A stretch of 64,000 nt of DNA from Polaribacter sp. Hel1_33_78 (GCF_900106075.1 NZ_LT629794.1:1034001-1098000); one strand, 5' to 3'. Shown: positions 34,401 to 44,126, counted from the stretch's first letter. Made by a program: numbers and translations. The notes: generated by a model not told the origin, from the sequence alone.

Positions 34401-36749
34401 TTATTGAATTGAAATTATATCATTAAAATTTGTTTTACTTGTCGATGCAGTAATTTTTAGATTTTTAGATTTTTTTGATACTTTTAAAAGTATGCTTGCT
34501 GTACCAGCCTCTAATTTTACAGGATTTTCACCTATTAATTCTGCATTACCCTCTAAAGTAAATTTTACACTATCTAAAGAATTTGTTATAATAGTTTCAT
34601 TTTCGTCCATAATATTGGCGTACAGTAAAACTACATCATTATTTTTTTTATCAATTTCATAACTGCTTTTATCAATTTTTAATTCAATTTTCTTTGCTTT
34701 CTTTGGACTTTTTACAGTATGGTTTACAACTATTTTATTATTGATAAATCCTTTTGCTTCTAAATTTCCCTTCTGATATTTTGACAGATTAAAAGTAAAT
34801 GGAGGATGGTTTATTTTATCTGAAATTCTATTATTATCAGGTTTTTGTTTCCCTAAGGATTTTCCATTTAAGAAAAGTTCAACCTCTTCGCAATTGCTAA
34901 AAATACGAATATCTAAAGGGCTATCTTCTTTCCATTGGTTGGCAATATAAATCATTGGTTTGCCATTGGGATTGTCTGCATCTCTTTGGCTTTTGTAAAA
35001 ATAATACATTGGTTTGGGAATACGAAATAAATCCATAATTCCTGAGGCCTCTAAATCATTGGCATAACCTCTGTTGTAGTCGAACATTGCCCAGTAACCG
35101 TCAGAAAACGCAGGTGTTTTTAAATTATCATTGTGGGCTTCTTGTATGTTAGTAGCCTGTTGCAGTAAAGCTTTTTCTCCTGCCGAGCGCAACTGTCTAC
35201 TAGATCTTTCTTGTTGTAACAAATCACCCCACGAATCCTGATGTAAACCAGCATTCATAGCGTAATATTCCCAATCTCCATATTCAGAAACATTGTAAGG
35301 CTTTTTTAAGTTTTTATCATAGTGTTTTAGGCGATGTTGTCTTGCTTGTAAGTAAATATCATAGCCATAAGATTGCCAGCCTGCAGTAAAGTTTTGATTT
35401 CCAGGATATTCTTCTTTAGCAATTATAGTTAAGGAATCTATAAAGGTTTCTGGCATCCAAGATTCGTTTAAAGAAACTTCCCAAGCCATCACAGATGCAT
35501 GATTTCGGTCTCTACGAATTAAATCTTTAGCGGTTTGAAAAATATGTTTTTGAAATGCTTTATTTTCACTAAAGTACTGCCAGCCTAAAATGGCGTTGAT
35601 ATTAATTAAACCCAACTCATCACAGGCATTCATAAATGATTTGCTTTGCGGATAATGCGATAGTCTTACATAATCAAATCCAGCATCTTTAATCTTTTTG
35701 GCATCTCTGTAGTTGGCATTGTCAGAAAGGGCGTAACCAATATAAGGGTATTCTTGATGACGATTTACGCCTCGTAAAAATGTTTTCTTACCATTTAAGT
35801 AAAAGTCTTGACCTTTAAATTCCATTGTTTTGATACCGATTGTCGTTTTCTCAGTATCCACAACTGTATTATTTGCAGTAACTACTGTTTTTAAAACATA
35901 TAAATTTGGAAAATCGGGACACCATAATTTAGGGTTTTCAACAGGTAATTCTAAGACTATTTCTTTATCAAAATTTGCCGCTAAATTAATCTTTTTGCTC
36001 CTTATATTTTTTACGATACTATCATTAGAAATTAAAGAATGTGAGATGTAGATAGTTTTTGATGTGCTATTTTCATTTCTAAGATGCGTTTTAATTTGTA
36101 TAGTGGCTTTTTCTTTTGAAACGTTATTATACTGTACAAAAATGCCACCACTTGCAGTTTTATTTTCTAGAATTGGATCTGTAATATAGAGTTTATTTTT
36201 AGTAATCAACCAGACATTTCTATAGATACCTCCATACGTATTGAAATCTAATTTTTCCAGAGGTTTAGGTCCTGTTATTGGGTTGTCTTTATTGTTTAGT
36301 TTTATAGCAATAGTGTTTTCTTTATAAAAATTAGCAACGTCAGAAAAATCAACCACAAAAGGCAAATAGCCCCCATGATGTGTGATAAGTTTTTTGTTGT
36401 TTACCCAAACTTCTGCAATATTCATTGCGCCCTCAAAATGCAAAAATAATTTTTTCCCCTTTTTAGAGTGTGGTAGTAAAAATTCTTTTTTGTACCAACT
36501 GATACCTTGCCATTGATTATTTACAATTTTAGGCTCAATTTGTGGAGTATGTGGTAGACTTATTTTTTGCCAAGCTGTAAATGCTTCTTCATTTATAAAG
36601 GTATGATCGGAGACATCTTCATTCTCTACTTTTGTAAAATACCAATCTGAATTAAATTTTTCTTTACTTGAGCTAAAATTGGTGTTTTTTGCACATCCAA
36701 TGATACTTGAAATAAGTACTATAAAAATTGTGGGGTGAATTATTTTCAT
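34401..36749 (-). CDS. GH2 family beta-galactosidase (lipoprotein)
   Basis: A 782-residue GH2 enzyme that removes terminal galactose. The signal ends SSIIGC, a lipobox. Domains in order: sugar-binding jelly roll (from WYFTKVENED to about 190), Ig-like domain (to 300), TIM barrel with FYLNGKKTFLRGVNRHQEYP and DAGFDYVRLSHYPQS, the acid/base Glu in VSLNESW and the nucleophile Glu in YNVSEYGDWEYY, then two C-terminal beta domains with DIRIFSNCEEVELFLNGKSL. Beta-glucuronidase and mannosidase are other GH2 activities, but the GH53/gal neighbours favour galacto-oligosaccharides. The gene is 1 base from the next GH gene. Confidence 0.92.
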   Translation of the reverse strand: MKIIHPTIFIVLISSIIGCAKNTNFSSSKEKFNSDWYFTKVENEDVSDHTFINEEAFTAWQKISLPHTPQIEPKIVNNQWQGISWYKKEFLLPHSKKGKKLFLHFEGAMNIAEVWVNNKKLITHHGGYLPFVVDFSDVANFYKENTIAIKLNNKDNPITGPKPLEKLDFNTYGGIYRNVWLITKNKLYITDPILENKTASGGIFVQYNNVSKEKATIQIKTHLRNENSTSKTIYISHSLISNDSIVKNIRSKKINLAANFDKEIVLELPVENPKLWCPDFPNLYVLKTVVTANNTVVDTEKTTIGIKTMEFKGQDFYLNGKKTFLRGVNRHQEYPYIGYALSDNANYRDAKKIKDAGFDYVRLSHYPQSKSFMNACDELGLININAILGWQYFSENKAFQKHIFQTAKDLIRRDRNHASVMAWEVSLNESWMPETFIDSLTIIAKEEYPGNQNFTAGWQSYGYDIYLQARQHRLKHYDKNLKKPYNVSEYGDWEYYAMNAGLHQDSWGDLLQQERSSRQLRSAGEKALLQQATNIQEAHNDNLKTPAFSDGYWAMFDYNRGYANDLEASGIMDLFRIPKPMYYFYKSQRDADNPNGKPMIYIANQWKEDSPLDIRIFSNCEEVELFLNGKSLGKQKPDNNRISDKINHPPFTFNLSKYQKGNLEAKGFINNKIVVNHTVKSPKKAKKIELKIDKSSYEIDKKNNDVVLLYANIMDENETIITNSLDSVKFTLEGNAELIGENPVKLEAGTASILLKVSKKSKNLKITASTSKTNFNDIISIQ

Positions 36750-39308
36750 TTATTGTAAAACTATTTTATTGATAAATACTTGTTGTGGTTTTTTATAACT
36801 TTCTTTTTTTATTCCAGGACCAATTGAAATTTGAATGGCTTCAATATCTTTAACATCAAATTTTGAATCTGCTAAGGAGTTTAAAAAATAGGATTGGAAA
36901 GAAGGAAATGGTTTTGGTAATACTACTTGCGAAACCTTTTCTAGTTCATGAAATGGGATGATAATATCTTTCTTATTGGAAGTTAATTCAATAACTTTCC
37001 CAAAAACCTGTCCGTTTTTTAATTGCAGGCCAACTTGAACTTTCTGCCTTTTTTTAGCTCCCGTAAAAGCGGTTAAAACTATGGAAGTAGTCTTTACCAA
37101 ACTATTTTGCGAACGCTTTGCAATGTCATTCAATAAAATTTTAAAAGATAAGTCTGGTAGTTTCTTTATTAAGCTATCAGTATAAATACTTAGATAGTCT
37201 TTTGAAGCTACTTTATGCAATTTTTTTTCAATCTTATGTTGCATTGCATACCATTGTCTTGGCCATAGAAAATTTTTGGAATTGTCTTTAATAGCGTCAT
37301 ATAAAACAACATTAGGTTCATTTTCTACAATTTTTGTGCTGTAGGTTTGGGTACTTACAAAGTCCCAATTTGCAGGATGTTCAGATATCTTTTCTGGAAA
37401 TGTAATTTGTCTTTTATCTGTATGTACAACAATGTAGTAATTAAAAAGTTCTTTGTGTATTTTAGTAATAGGAATTATCACTTCATAAGTGAAATTATCT
37501 TTTTGAATCATTTCAAAATTATCTGTCTTTTGATATCCAGAAGGTAAAACAACTTCAACTGTATTTATTTTATTAGGGCTTACAATTTGAGCTTTAATGT
37601 TAAGATTTTCTCCTTTTTCAATTTCATGTAAAGGATGATGAACTACATAAGTTTGTTCAATTTTTTGAGTTATTGTTGCAAATTCACTTAATTTAATATT
37701 CCCTAATTTTTGATTGATTTTAAAATCAGAGGTTAATTTATCAGCAGAAATTATATAGGTTCCGGGTGCTATTGCAACAGTTTTATTTTTAGCTTGATTA
37801 TAATATGAATTCCCATTATTAATGCCTTGTACAAAAAAACGATTTCCTAAACTTTTCAAATCAATTGAAATATTATTTACGTGATTTTGCAAAACAGCAA
37901 CTGTTTTTTTTAGGCTTGCTTTTTCAAAAGGATCTTTTACCCAAAGTACATCTGGTAAAATTTCAAGACGCCAAATGCCTTCTTCAATCTTATCTAAAAA
38001 ATAAGCCCCATTTCCTAAGTAATTTATAATTTTTGAATTGCCTACACCTGCAATATGTTTCAATTTATTTATTTTCTTTGGATTAGCCGTTGTTGTATTC
38101 GTGTAGAAAAATTTAGTTTCTGAATTATAAAGAGCAACATCATTTTCATAATTTAATGTTGTGTTAGAAAAACTGTTATTTTCAGGAAAACGATCAAAAC
38201 TCTTTCCATTCGGTATTTCGCGAAAAACCTCCCCAGCAATTTTTAAAGAAATTGCTTTGGAAGGTGTGTACGCTAAATTCAAATAATGGGTTTGATATTC
38301 TGTGTTGGCATATGCCAAGTCTATAGCATCGTAAGCAAATTGAGTGGCAAATTGAAATTTTGCCTCTCTAAAACTTCTAGCCATTGCAGGAAAAATTACG
38401 GATGAATTTGTGTCTCCCGAATCAAATTCATAAATAATTCTAGTTTTATTTTGAAATGCTTTTTTCTCTTGAAAAGGAATTTGATATTGGTCTACATTTG
38501 GTAAAAAATTATTTTTCAATTGGCTATTATGTACCAAACCTGTTGGATACCATTGAAATGTGCAGCCTTGTATAGGAGCTTTTAAATAATCATCTACAAA
38601 CTCAGATCTTTCAGATACATTATAAAAAATGGGATTTTTAAACCCAGCGTTTCGTATTATTTTTATCATTTTATTAATGTAGGCGGTGGCCACTTTTCCT
38701 TTATTATGAATGGGTTCGTTATTAATTTCAAGTGCAATAATGTCTGGATCATGCTTATAGGCAATTTTTGTATAAGGATTTATATGATTTAATAATTGTG
38801 TAAAATAGCGTTCTTGTTTTTTTAATACTTCAACATCAGCATAGGTTTGCCATTTTTTTAATTTGGCACTAAAACCAGCTACATTAAAATCTTTTTCAGG
38901 ATAGCCGTTGCCACCAACTTTAAAAGGAGTTATTAGGGTTTTAATTCCTCTTTCTTTTAATTTGGCTAGTGTGTAATCTAATGCATCTAGTTGAGGTGTT
39001 TTTATTAAATTCCCTAAGCTATCTGTAATTTCCATGTCCCAAATATGCACTCGATAAGCATCTAAACCCAATCGAGTAATGTGATATATATCTTTATCAA
39101 TGGCTTGCTTATGATTTTTGTCTAAATAGTTTATCGCCCTAAAACCGTGTGCAAAAGGCAAGGTATAATTTACGCCAAACAAACGAATTTCTTCATTATT
39201 CTTAAGGTATCTAAAAACCCCTTTTTCATCTACATAAGTACTTGCCTGACCAATTGTTATAAAATGAGACAAGAGATATAAAAATGTAAAAAGGGGGTAC
39301 TTTACCAT
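36750..39308 (-). CDS. clan GH-A glycoside hydrolase, probable beta-galactosidase/galactanase
   Basis: An 852-residue secreted protein. After the signal (to residue 21) a TIM barrel of clan GH-A type covers about 22-400: EIRLFGVNYTLPFAHGFRAI, GLDAYRVHIWDMEI, acid/base Glu in ALEINNEPIHNKGK (about 197) and nucleophile Glu in RIIYEFDSGD (about 294). The rest is beta-rich with no named domain I can identify, and there is no T9SS tail. It does not look like classical GH2, GH5 or GH35. Size and context are like the GH147 exo-beta-galactosidases of gut galactan loci, but I cannot confirm the family by eye. It would release galactose from chain ends of galactan. Confidence 0.75.
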   Translation of the reverse strand: MVKYPLFTFLYLLSHFITIGQASTYVDEKGVFRYLKNNEEIRLFGVNYTLPFAHGFRAINYLDKNHKQAIDKDIYHITRLGLDAYRVHIWDMEITDSLGNLIKTPQLDALDYTLAKLKERGIKTLITPFKVGGNGYPEKDFNVAGFSAKLKKWQTYADVEVLKKQERYFTQLLNHINPYTKIAYKHDPDIIALEINNEPIHNKGKVATAYINKMIKIIRNAGFKNPIFYNVSERSEFVDDYLKAPIQGCTFQWYPTGLVHNSQLKNNFLPNVDQYQIPFQEKKAFQNKTRIIYEFDSGDTNSSVIFPAMARSFREAKFQFATQFAYDAIDLAYANTEYQTHYLNLAYTPSKAISLKIAGEVFREIPNGKSFDRFPENNSFSNTTLNYENDVALYNSETKFFYTNTTTANPKKINKLKHIAGVGNSKIINYLGNGAYFLDKIEEGIWRLEILPDVLWVKDPFEKASLKKTVAVLQNHVNNISIDLKSLGNRFFVQGINNGNSYYNQAKNKTVAIAPGTYIISADKLTSDFKINQKLGNIKLSEFATITQKIEQTYVVHHPLHEIEKGENLNIKAQIVSPNKINTVEVVLPSGYQKTDNFEMIQKDNFTYEVIIPITKIHKELFNYYIVVHTDKRQITFPEKISEHPANWDFVSTQTYSTKIVENEPNVVLYDAIKDNSKNFLWPRQWYAMQHKIEKKLHKVASKDYLSIYTDSLIKKLPDLSFKILLNDIAKRSQNSLVKTTSIVLTAFTGAKKRQKVQVGLQLKNGQVFGKVIELTSNKKDIIIPFHELEKVSQVVLPKPFPSFQSYFLNSLADSKFDVKDIEAIQISIGPGIKKESYKKPQQVFINKIVLQ

Positions 39309-39324
39309 GCTATAATTTTAATAT

Positions 39325-39495
39325 TTAAAAACCTGATCCTGGATCTGAAGGTACAGAATTGGCTTGTGCCTTTTGTGGATTTAAAATAAGATAGGTGCCT
39401 AAAGCCGTTAATGCGGCATATTTACCGTAATTTCCTATTTTTTTGATGGCTTTTTTACGTGTAATTTTTTCGTTAGGTTGCTTACTTTGTTTCAT
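39325..39495 (-). CDS. small membrane-anchored or exported protein with DPGSGF C-terminus
   Basis: A 56-residue product read directly from the gap between two larger genes. A basic, Lys-rich N-terminus (residues 1-20) precedes one hydrophobic helix (YAALTALGTYLIL) and a short polar tail ending SDPGSGF. It looks like a small exported or membrane-attached peptide of the kind found beside flavobacterial surface-protein genes. Function unknown. It lies 13 bases before the 652-residue gene in coordinate order and 16 bases after the GH-A gene, inside the operon. Confidence 0.7.
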   Translation of the reverse strand: MKQSKQPNEKITRKKAIKKIGNYGKYAALTALGTYLILNPQKAQANSVPSDPGSGF

Positions 39496-39508
39496 CAGAG
39501 TTGTTGTT

Positions 39509-41467
39509 TTATTTTAAAATTATTTTTTTATTTAAATTTCCTTCTTTGGTTTGTATTTGAACTAAATACACTCCTTTTGATAATTGAGGTAGCCTAATAT
39601 CATTCATTTTTATATCTGCAGAGAAAGAAGCAGTAAAAACTGCTTTACCCAATGTATTAAACAACTTTAAACTCGCCTTACCACTTGGAAGTCCTACAAC
39701 TCTTAAATTTGTATCATTTGTTGGATAAACAGCAACATGCTGCAAAATGATGTTTTCTGTTTGTAGTGCGTTGCTGGAAGTAACTATATAAAATCTTCCA
39801 ATTCCATTTGCAGCTTCATTTAAAGTAATTTTCACCTCATTATTTGTGAATAGTGTAAAGGTATTTTTTACTTTATCTTCTAAGTACACCTTGGTGTCAG
39901 ATGATAAATTTAAAGCACTTAAAGAAAAAGTAAGTTCTTGGTTTGCTTTTGCTTCTAAACCAATAGGTATTGCAACAGACTCCATTTCAGAAAGTGGTAG
40001 AGCTTGTTTTCCAAAAGAAATCCCTTGATTATCATCAACCAAGTGAGAATAGATTCTTAAATCAGATGATACGCCATCAAACAAACCTATATCTAAACCT
40101 GGATCTAGACTTTTAGTAGCCTCATCATAAAAATGTATTGCCGTGCTTTTTGTAGTTGCATTATTAGAAACAGATAAATTGATACTTGGTAAGTTAGTTT
40201 TGTAAAAGGTAACACCTGTTTGATGACTTTGCATTGCTTTTGTAATAGCCACTGTTGTAGATGCTAATTTTGAATTCACAAAAAATGCTTGTCCTGGTTG
40301 TATGTAACCAGTTGTTAGTGCTTCATAAGCACTTGTTGACGCGTTAAAGATATAAATAGCCTGATTTGCATCAGCTAATTTATCTGTACCACTAGTACCA
40401 TTTTCAGTAATAAAAGCAGCAACATCCATATAAGAAGGATAAGAATTCCCAATTAGATTCCAATTATTTACTCCTTGGTTAATTGCTGGACTTACAGAAC
40501 TTGGCATAGTACCTGTAAAACTAAAATTACCAGAGCTAACTCCTGGATTTGTATCTTTTATTAAAGCATAACCAACTCCAGTTCCAAAATTTTGTGCTGT
40601 AGCTCCTCCTTGAAAATATCTCCAATGGCCACCTTCACCTGCAATATTTGGAGAAGTTAAACTTGTGTTATCATACCAAGAAATTCCTCTATTTGTAGTA
40701 AAATCTGAACCTGATGCAATATCGTTATTTGTAATCCAAGTATCATCATATTGTTCGCCATTAACAGGACTTGAGACCAAATGCCAATTTGTATCTGAAA
40801 CATTAACAATATAAGTAATGTTTCCTGTTGATGTTCCAGTTACTTTTAGAGAACCACCAGCATTTAAGGTTAAAGAACCTGCACCATTAACAGTTAAATT
40901 ATTTGTATTGGCGCCAGTTGTTGACGAAATCACTGCATTTTGACTTGCAGGGATTGTTACATTTGTAGTTGCATTTGGCACATCAACATCCCAATTAGAA
41001 GTTGTAGACCAATTTGAATCTGTGGTTCCAGTAAAATTTGCAAAATTTGTTAACTGTATCCAATCTCCAGGAAATTGAGCATTTAAGTAATTAAAACTAC
41101 TATCACTTAACGTAATTTTAATTCTATACACAGTTTGTACTCCATCAGAACCATTTGGTAAATTATAAAAAGGAATTGTACTTGTAGGAATTACTAGGGA
41201 AAATGAACCTGCTACACTAGTTCCTGCTGGGGCAGGATTTAAATCTGCACTTGCAACAGTAGAAATACTTGTCCAATTTTGTTGCTGATTTTCTATAGCA
41301 CAATAGATATAACCAGATGCTCCAATTGTATATTCATAATCTACTTGAATGGTATTACCAATTAAGCCTTTGGTTAACGTTGCTGATGTAAAAGAAATGG
41401 ATTGTGCATTTGTAATCGATACAAAAACTATAGCAAATAGTAATATTATTTTTTTCTTAATCATCAT
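39509..41467 (-). CDS. T9SS-sorted surface protein with N-terminal domain shared with the 219-residue neighbour
   Basis: A 652-residue secreted protein. After the signal peptide (to NAQ, residue 21), residues 23-145 are a beta domain (FTSATLTKGLIGNTIQVDYEY, then SGYIYCAIENQQQNW) that is strongly similar to the protein at 41469 and more distantly to the GH53 N-terminus. A central stretch with SNWSTTSNWDVDVPNATTNV and LTVNGAGSLTLNAGGSLKV looks like the strand-rich layers of large flavobacterial surface proteins. The last 80 residues form a T9SS sorting domain (ILQHVAVYPTNDTNLRVVG, LKLFNTLGKAVF). No catalytic motif. In a galactan locus it is a candidate surface glycan-binding protein. Confidence 0.72.
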   Translation of the reverse strand: MMIKKKIILLFAIVFVSITNAQSISFTSATLTKGLIGNTIQVDYEYTIGASGYIYCAIENQQQNWTSISTVASADLNPAPAGTSVAGSFSLVIPTSTIPFYNLPNGSDGVQTVYRIKITLSDSSFNYLNAQFPGDWIQLTNFANFTGTTDSNWSTTSNWDVDVPNATTNVTIPASQNAVISSTTGANTNNLTVNGAGSLTLNAGGSLKVTGTSTGNITYIVNVSDTNWHLVSSPVNGEQYDDTWITNNDIASGSDFTTNRGISWYDNTSLTSPNIAGEGGHWRYFQGGATAQNFGTGVGYALIKDTNPGVSSGNFSFTGTMPSSVSPAINQGVNNWNLIGNSYPSYMDVAAFITENGTSGTDKLADANQAIYIFNASTSAYEALTTGYIQPGQAFFVNSKLASTTVAITKAMQSHQTGVTFYKTNLPSINLSVSNNATTKSTAIHFYDEATKSLDPGLDIGLFDGVSSDLRIYSHLVDDNQGISFGKQALPLSEMESVAIPIGLEAKANQELTFSLSALNLSSDTKVYLEDKVKNTFTLFTNNEVKITLNEAANGIGRFYIVTSSNALQTENIILQHVAVYPTNDTNLRVVGLPSGKASLKLFNTLGKAVFTASFSADIKMNDIRLPQLSKGVYLVQIQTKEGNLNKKIILK

Positions 41468-41468
41468 C

Positions 41469-42128
41469 TTATTGCTTTATAAATTTTATGTTTTTTGAAG
41501 CATTTTCTGATTGAATTTTTAAAATATAAACACCAGTTTTTAAGTTTGAAACATCAATTTTACTATCAATTAAATTTGATGTAAATACTTCTTTACCTAA
41601 CAAATTTGTGATTTTTATATTAGAAATATTCAAGCTGTTTTCACTTTTTATAAACAGATTATTTTGGGCAGGGTTTGGATATATTTTTACATTATTCAAA
41701 AAATCATCATTTACACTTGCAGTAGAAGCTGTTAAATTAATTTGTGTTGCAGGATATTGACCTGCTAACCAAGTACTTTGATCTGGGGTTTGTTTTAACT
41801 CAATATTAATTTTATAATTTAAGTTTCCTGTTAAGTCTGCTGTTGGAGTTGTTCCTTCAGGAATTGCTAAATCAAAAGAGCCTGTTACATCTGTTCCTGC
41901 AACAGCATTTGCCAATTCTACACCCACAACTTCTGCTGTCCAAGTCCAATCATCTAACAAATTAATAGCACAATAAATGTAACCATCTGCTGCTATTGTA
42001 TATTTATAATCTACTTTAACTGTACTACCAATTTCTGCAGTTGTTAATTCTGCCGATGTAAATTCAATGGATTGTGCATTGATAAAAGTTGATACTAATA
42101 ATGCGATAAAAAGTAATTTTGTTTTCAT
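41469..42128 (-). CDS. small T9SS-sorted protein consisting of the shared beta domain
   Basis: A 219-residue secreted protein: signal peptide (to NAQ, residue 19), one beta domain of about 120 residues (IEFTSAELTTAEIGSTVKVD, then DGYIYCAINLLDDWTW), and a T9SS sorting domain (NVKIYPNPAQNNLFIK, KITNLLGKEVF, TGVYILKIQ). The domain is the same as the N-terminus of the next gene, so this protein is essentially that domain on its own, which is how a free binding module would look. The upstream 104 bases contain a hairpin. No enzyme features. A galactan-binding role is inference. Confidence 0.75.
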   Translation of the reverse strand: MKTKLLFIALLVSTFINAQSIEFTSAELTTAEIGSTVKVDYKYTIAADGYIYCAINLLDDWTWTAEVVGVELANAVAGTDVTGSFDLAIPEGTTPTADLTGNLNYKINIELKQTPDQSTWLAGQYPATQINLTASTASVNDDFLNNVKIYPNPAQNNLFIKSENSLNISNIKITNLLGKEVFTSNLIDSKIDVSNLKTGVYILKIQSENASKNIKFIKQ

Positions 42129-42168
42129 AATTTATGGTTTTTATTAATTTGTGTTTACGTTTTTTTAT

Positions 42169-42203
42169 AAAAAGAGAGTTTCCTAAAAGGTTTCCCTCTT
42201 TTT
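42169..42203 (-). terminator. hairpin between the SGNH esterase gene and the 219-residue gene
   Basis: On the minus strand AAAAAGAG pairs with CTCTTTTT around an inner CCT/AGG stem. The T run after the second arm fits an intrinsic terminator or an attenuator that lowers expression of the downstream galactan genes relative to the first three. Confidence 0.5.
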
Positions 42204-42232
42204 GTTTACTAATTCAAATAAAGTGCTGTTTA

Positions 42233-42964
42233 TTAAATACTATTCTTAATCATTTCTGACCAGATTTCATACCCTTTTTCATTTAAATGAACACCATCAG
42301 TAGAAAAATCCATATTCATTTTCCCATTCAGCAATACAAAACGTTGATGAAGATTTATGAATGTAAATGGTTTTTCAAATGATGAATTTTCTAATGCAGC
42401 ATTCAAATCTTTAATTTTAGGAATTAAATTGTCTGTAGTTGTTGGTAAAACAGTTTGAACAAAAATTTGGGTATTTGGACTTTTTGTGTTGATTTCAGCC
42501 ACAATTTTTAAAATATTTTCGTGGATTTTTTCAACAGCATCAGGATTATGAAACAAATCATTTATCCCTATTAAAAGAAATACTTTTTCTGGTTTATAAA
42601 AAGTTATCTCATTTAATCTAGCTAAAATACCTTCTGTTGTATCACCAGCGATTCCTCTGTTTTTTGCTTTGGAATTATCAACTTTTGATGCCCAGTCTTC
42701 ACCTTGTTCTGTAATACTATTTCCAATAAATACAATATCACCTGTTTCTAAAGGATTTGCTTTGAATTCTGCAATTCTTTTTGGGTAATGTGTTTTTGTC
42801 CAATTAGTATGATTAGAAATTACAATATCATCTAATGGATATAAATTATCAGGTATTACAACTTCTTCTACTTCAATGATGTTTTCTTCATTGTTTTGAC
42901 TGCAAGAATTTAAAGACAATATCAGCAAAAAGATAAAAGAAGGTTTTAGTATATAGTTTTTCAT
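42233..42964 (-). CDS. SGNH/GDSL-family esterase (lipoprotein)
   Basis: A 243-residue lipoprotein (lipobox LNSC, Cys21) of the SGNH hydrolase family, which includes sugar O-acetyl esterases. The blocks are visible: catalytic Ser in DIVFIGNSITEQG, NRGIAGDTTEGIL, LLIGINDLFHNPD (the Asn block) and DGVHLNEKGYEIW (Asp and His). In a pectic galactan locus the likely job is to remove acetyl groups that block the glycosidases. Rhamnogalacturonan acetyl esterase is the closest functional guess, not proven. It is 8 bases downstream of the SusE-like gene. Confidence 0.87.
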   Translation of the reverse strand: MKNYILKPSFIFLLILSLNSCSQNNEENIIEVEEVVIPDNLYPLDDIVISNHTNWTKTHYPKRIAEFKANPLETGDIVFIGNSITEQGEDWASKVDNSKAKNRGIAGDTTEGILARLNEITFYKPEKVFLLIGINDLFHNPDAVEKIHENILKIVAEINTKSPNTQIFVQTVLPTTTDNLIPKIKDLNAALENSSFEKPFTFINLHQRFVLLNGKMNMDFSTDGVHLNEKGYEIWSEMIKNSI

Positions 42965-42972
42965 TTCTGTTT

Positions 42973-44109
42973 TTAATTTAGTGTGATTGTTTTATCAACA
43001 GCGTTTATAGTTAGTGTGTAAGTTCCAGCAGTTCCTAAAAAATTAAAGTTAGAATCGCCACCACCATCATCTTCAAAATTAGAATCGATTGTAAAACCTT
43101 GATCTATGTAATAAGCGAAGTTATTATCAGTATCGTACGTTCCAAAGGTTTGGAAAAATCTAAAGATTTCATTAGATAGTGTAATTGATGCAGACCAAAT
43201 GTCTGGCGTGTTTTCAACAAATTCAACTGTATCTGAACTAAAAGCCCAGCCTCCAGGAACAGCTCCCCCAACTGCCCAAAGAGAGCTAGATTCTTTTAGA
43301 TCAATGATTTTATTTTTATTGTCTATAGTAATTGTATAAATACCAGGTGTTCCATTAAAATTAAAGTTATCACCAGCAGGTACATTTTCTAATCTTGCAT
43401 CTATGGCATACCCACGATCTTCATAGTAAGTGTAATCTTGACCAGAATTCCAATCTCCAATAGTGGTAAAAAATCTAAAATGTGCATTGCCTAAGCGCAC
43501 CTTTACCTTTAACACATTTGCTTCACAAGGCATTTCAAATCCCGGAAAATTCCAACCCATATCAGTGATGCCTTCACCTAATACATAAAGGGCATCACAA
43601 GAGCCTGTATCTGTTATTTCTATCCAAGTAAAATTGATGGTCTCAAAATCTGATAAAGTTTCTAAGGCATCTGCAGTGCCAACAGTTGCTTTTACACGTA
43701 TAAACATTTGCCCGGTATTATTTGGTAGTCCAGCGCTATCTGTAGTGCTAGGATCTCCATCTAAATCCAATTGATTGGCGTAGTCTAAAAGATTTGAAAT
43801 TAATATTGGGTAGTTATTTTGGTTGGTAGTGCCAATAACATCAAATGATGTAAAACTAGCATCTAAAGCACCATGAATTTCATAAGTAACATTGGTGGCT
43901 GTACCAAAGTCTGCAGCATCCCATATAATACGGTCTGCAATATTATCTTTTGTTTCATTAGAAATAAGATAATTAGCGGCAAAAACACTTTTAATTTCAA
44001 TACCATCAATATCAGCTTGAGCAACAAATATGGGTGAGTTTTCCTCTTCACAAGAAAACATAGAAATGATAAGAATAAATGCAAATGATTGTAATAATAT
44101 TTTTTTCAT
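42973..44109 (-). CDS. SusE-like outer-membrane glycan-binding lipoprotein
   Basis: A 378-residue lipoprotein (lipobox MFSC, Cys20). An N-terminal SusE domain (IKSVFAANYLISNETKDN, then TNVTYEIHGALDASF) is followed by two clearly homologous repeats of about 90 residues: each has FRFF.T.G.., YY.D.G..ID and FNF.GT.G.YT.TI. Such repeats bind glycan. It sits 17 bases after the SusC-SusD chimera in the place where a SusE gene normally follows SusD, confirming that a complete SusC-D-E unit once stood here. Confidence 0.85.
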   Translation of the reverse strand: MKKILLQSFAFILIISMFSCEEENSPIFVAQADIDGIEIKSVFAANYLISNETKDNIADRIIWDAADFGTATNVTYEIHGALDASFTSFDVIGTTNQNNYPILISNLLDYANQLDLDGDPSTTDSAGLPNNTGQMFIRVKATVGTADALETLSDFETINFTWIEITDTGSCDALYVLGEGITDMGWNFPGFEMPCEANVLKVKVRLGNAHFRFFTTIGDWNSGQDYTYYEDRGYAIDARLENVPAGDNFNFNGTPGIYTITIDNKNKIIDLKESSSLWAVGGAVPGGWAFSSDTVEFVENTPDIWSASITLSNEIFRFFQTFGTYDTDNNFAYYIDQGFTIDSNFEDDGGGDSNFNFLGTAGTYTLTINAVDKTITLN

Positions 44110-44126
44110 TGTAGTATAATTTGTTT

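Noticed and set aside
43863..44084. 73-codon minus-strand frame inside the SusE-like gene
   Set aside because: Shadow frame; Leu/Val-rich translation comes from the alternative reading of the SusE-like gene.
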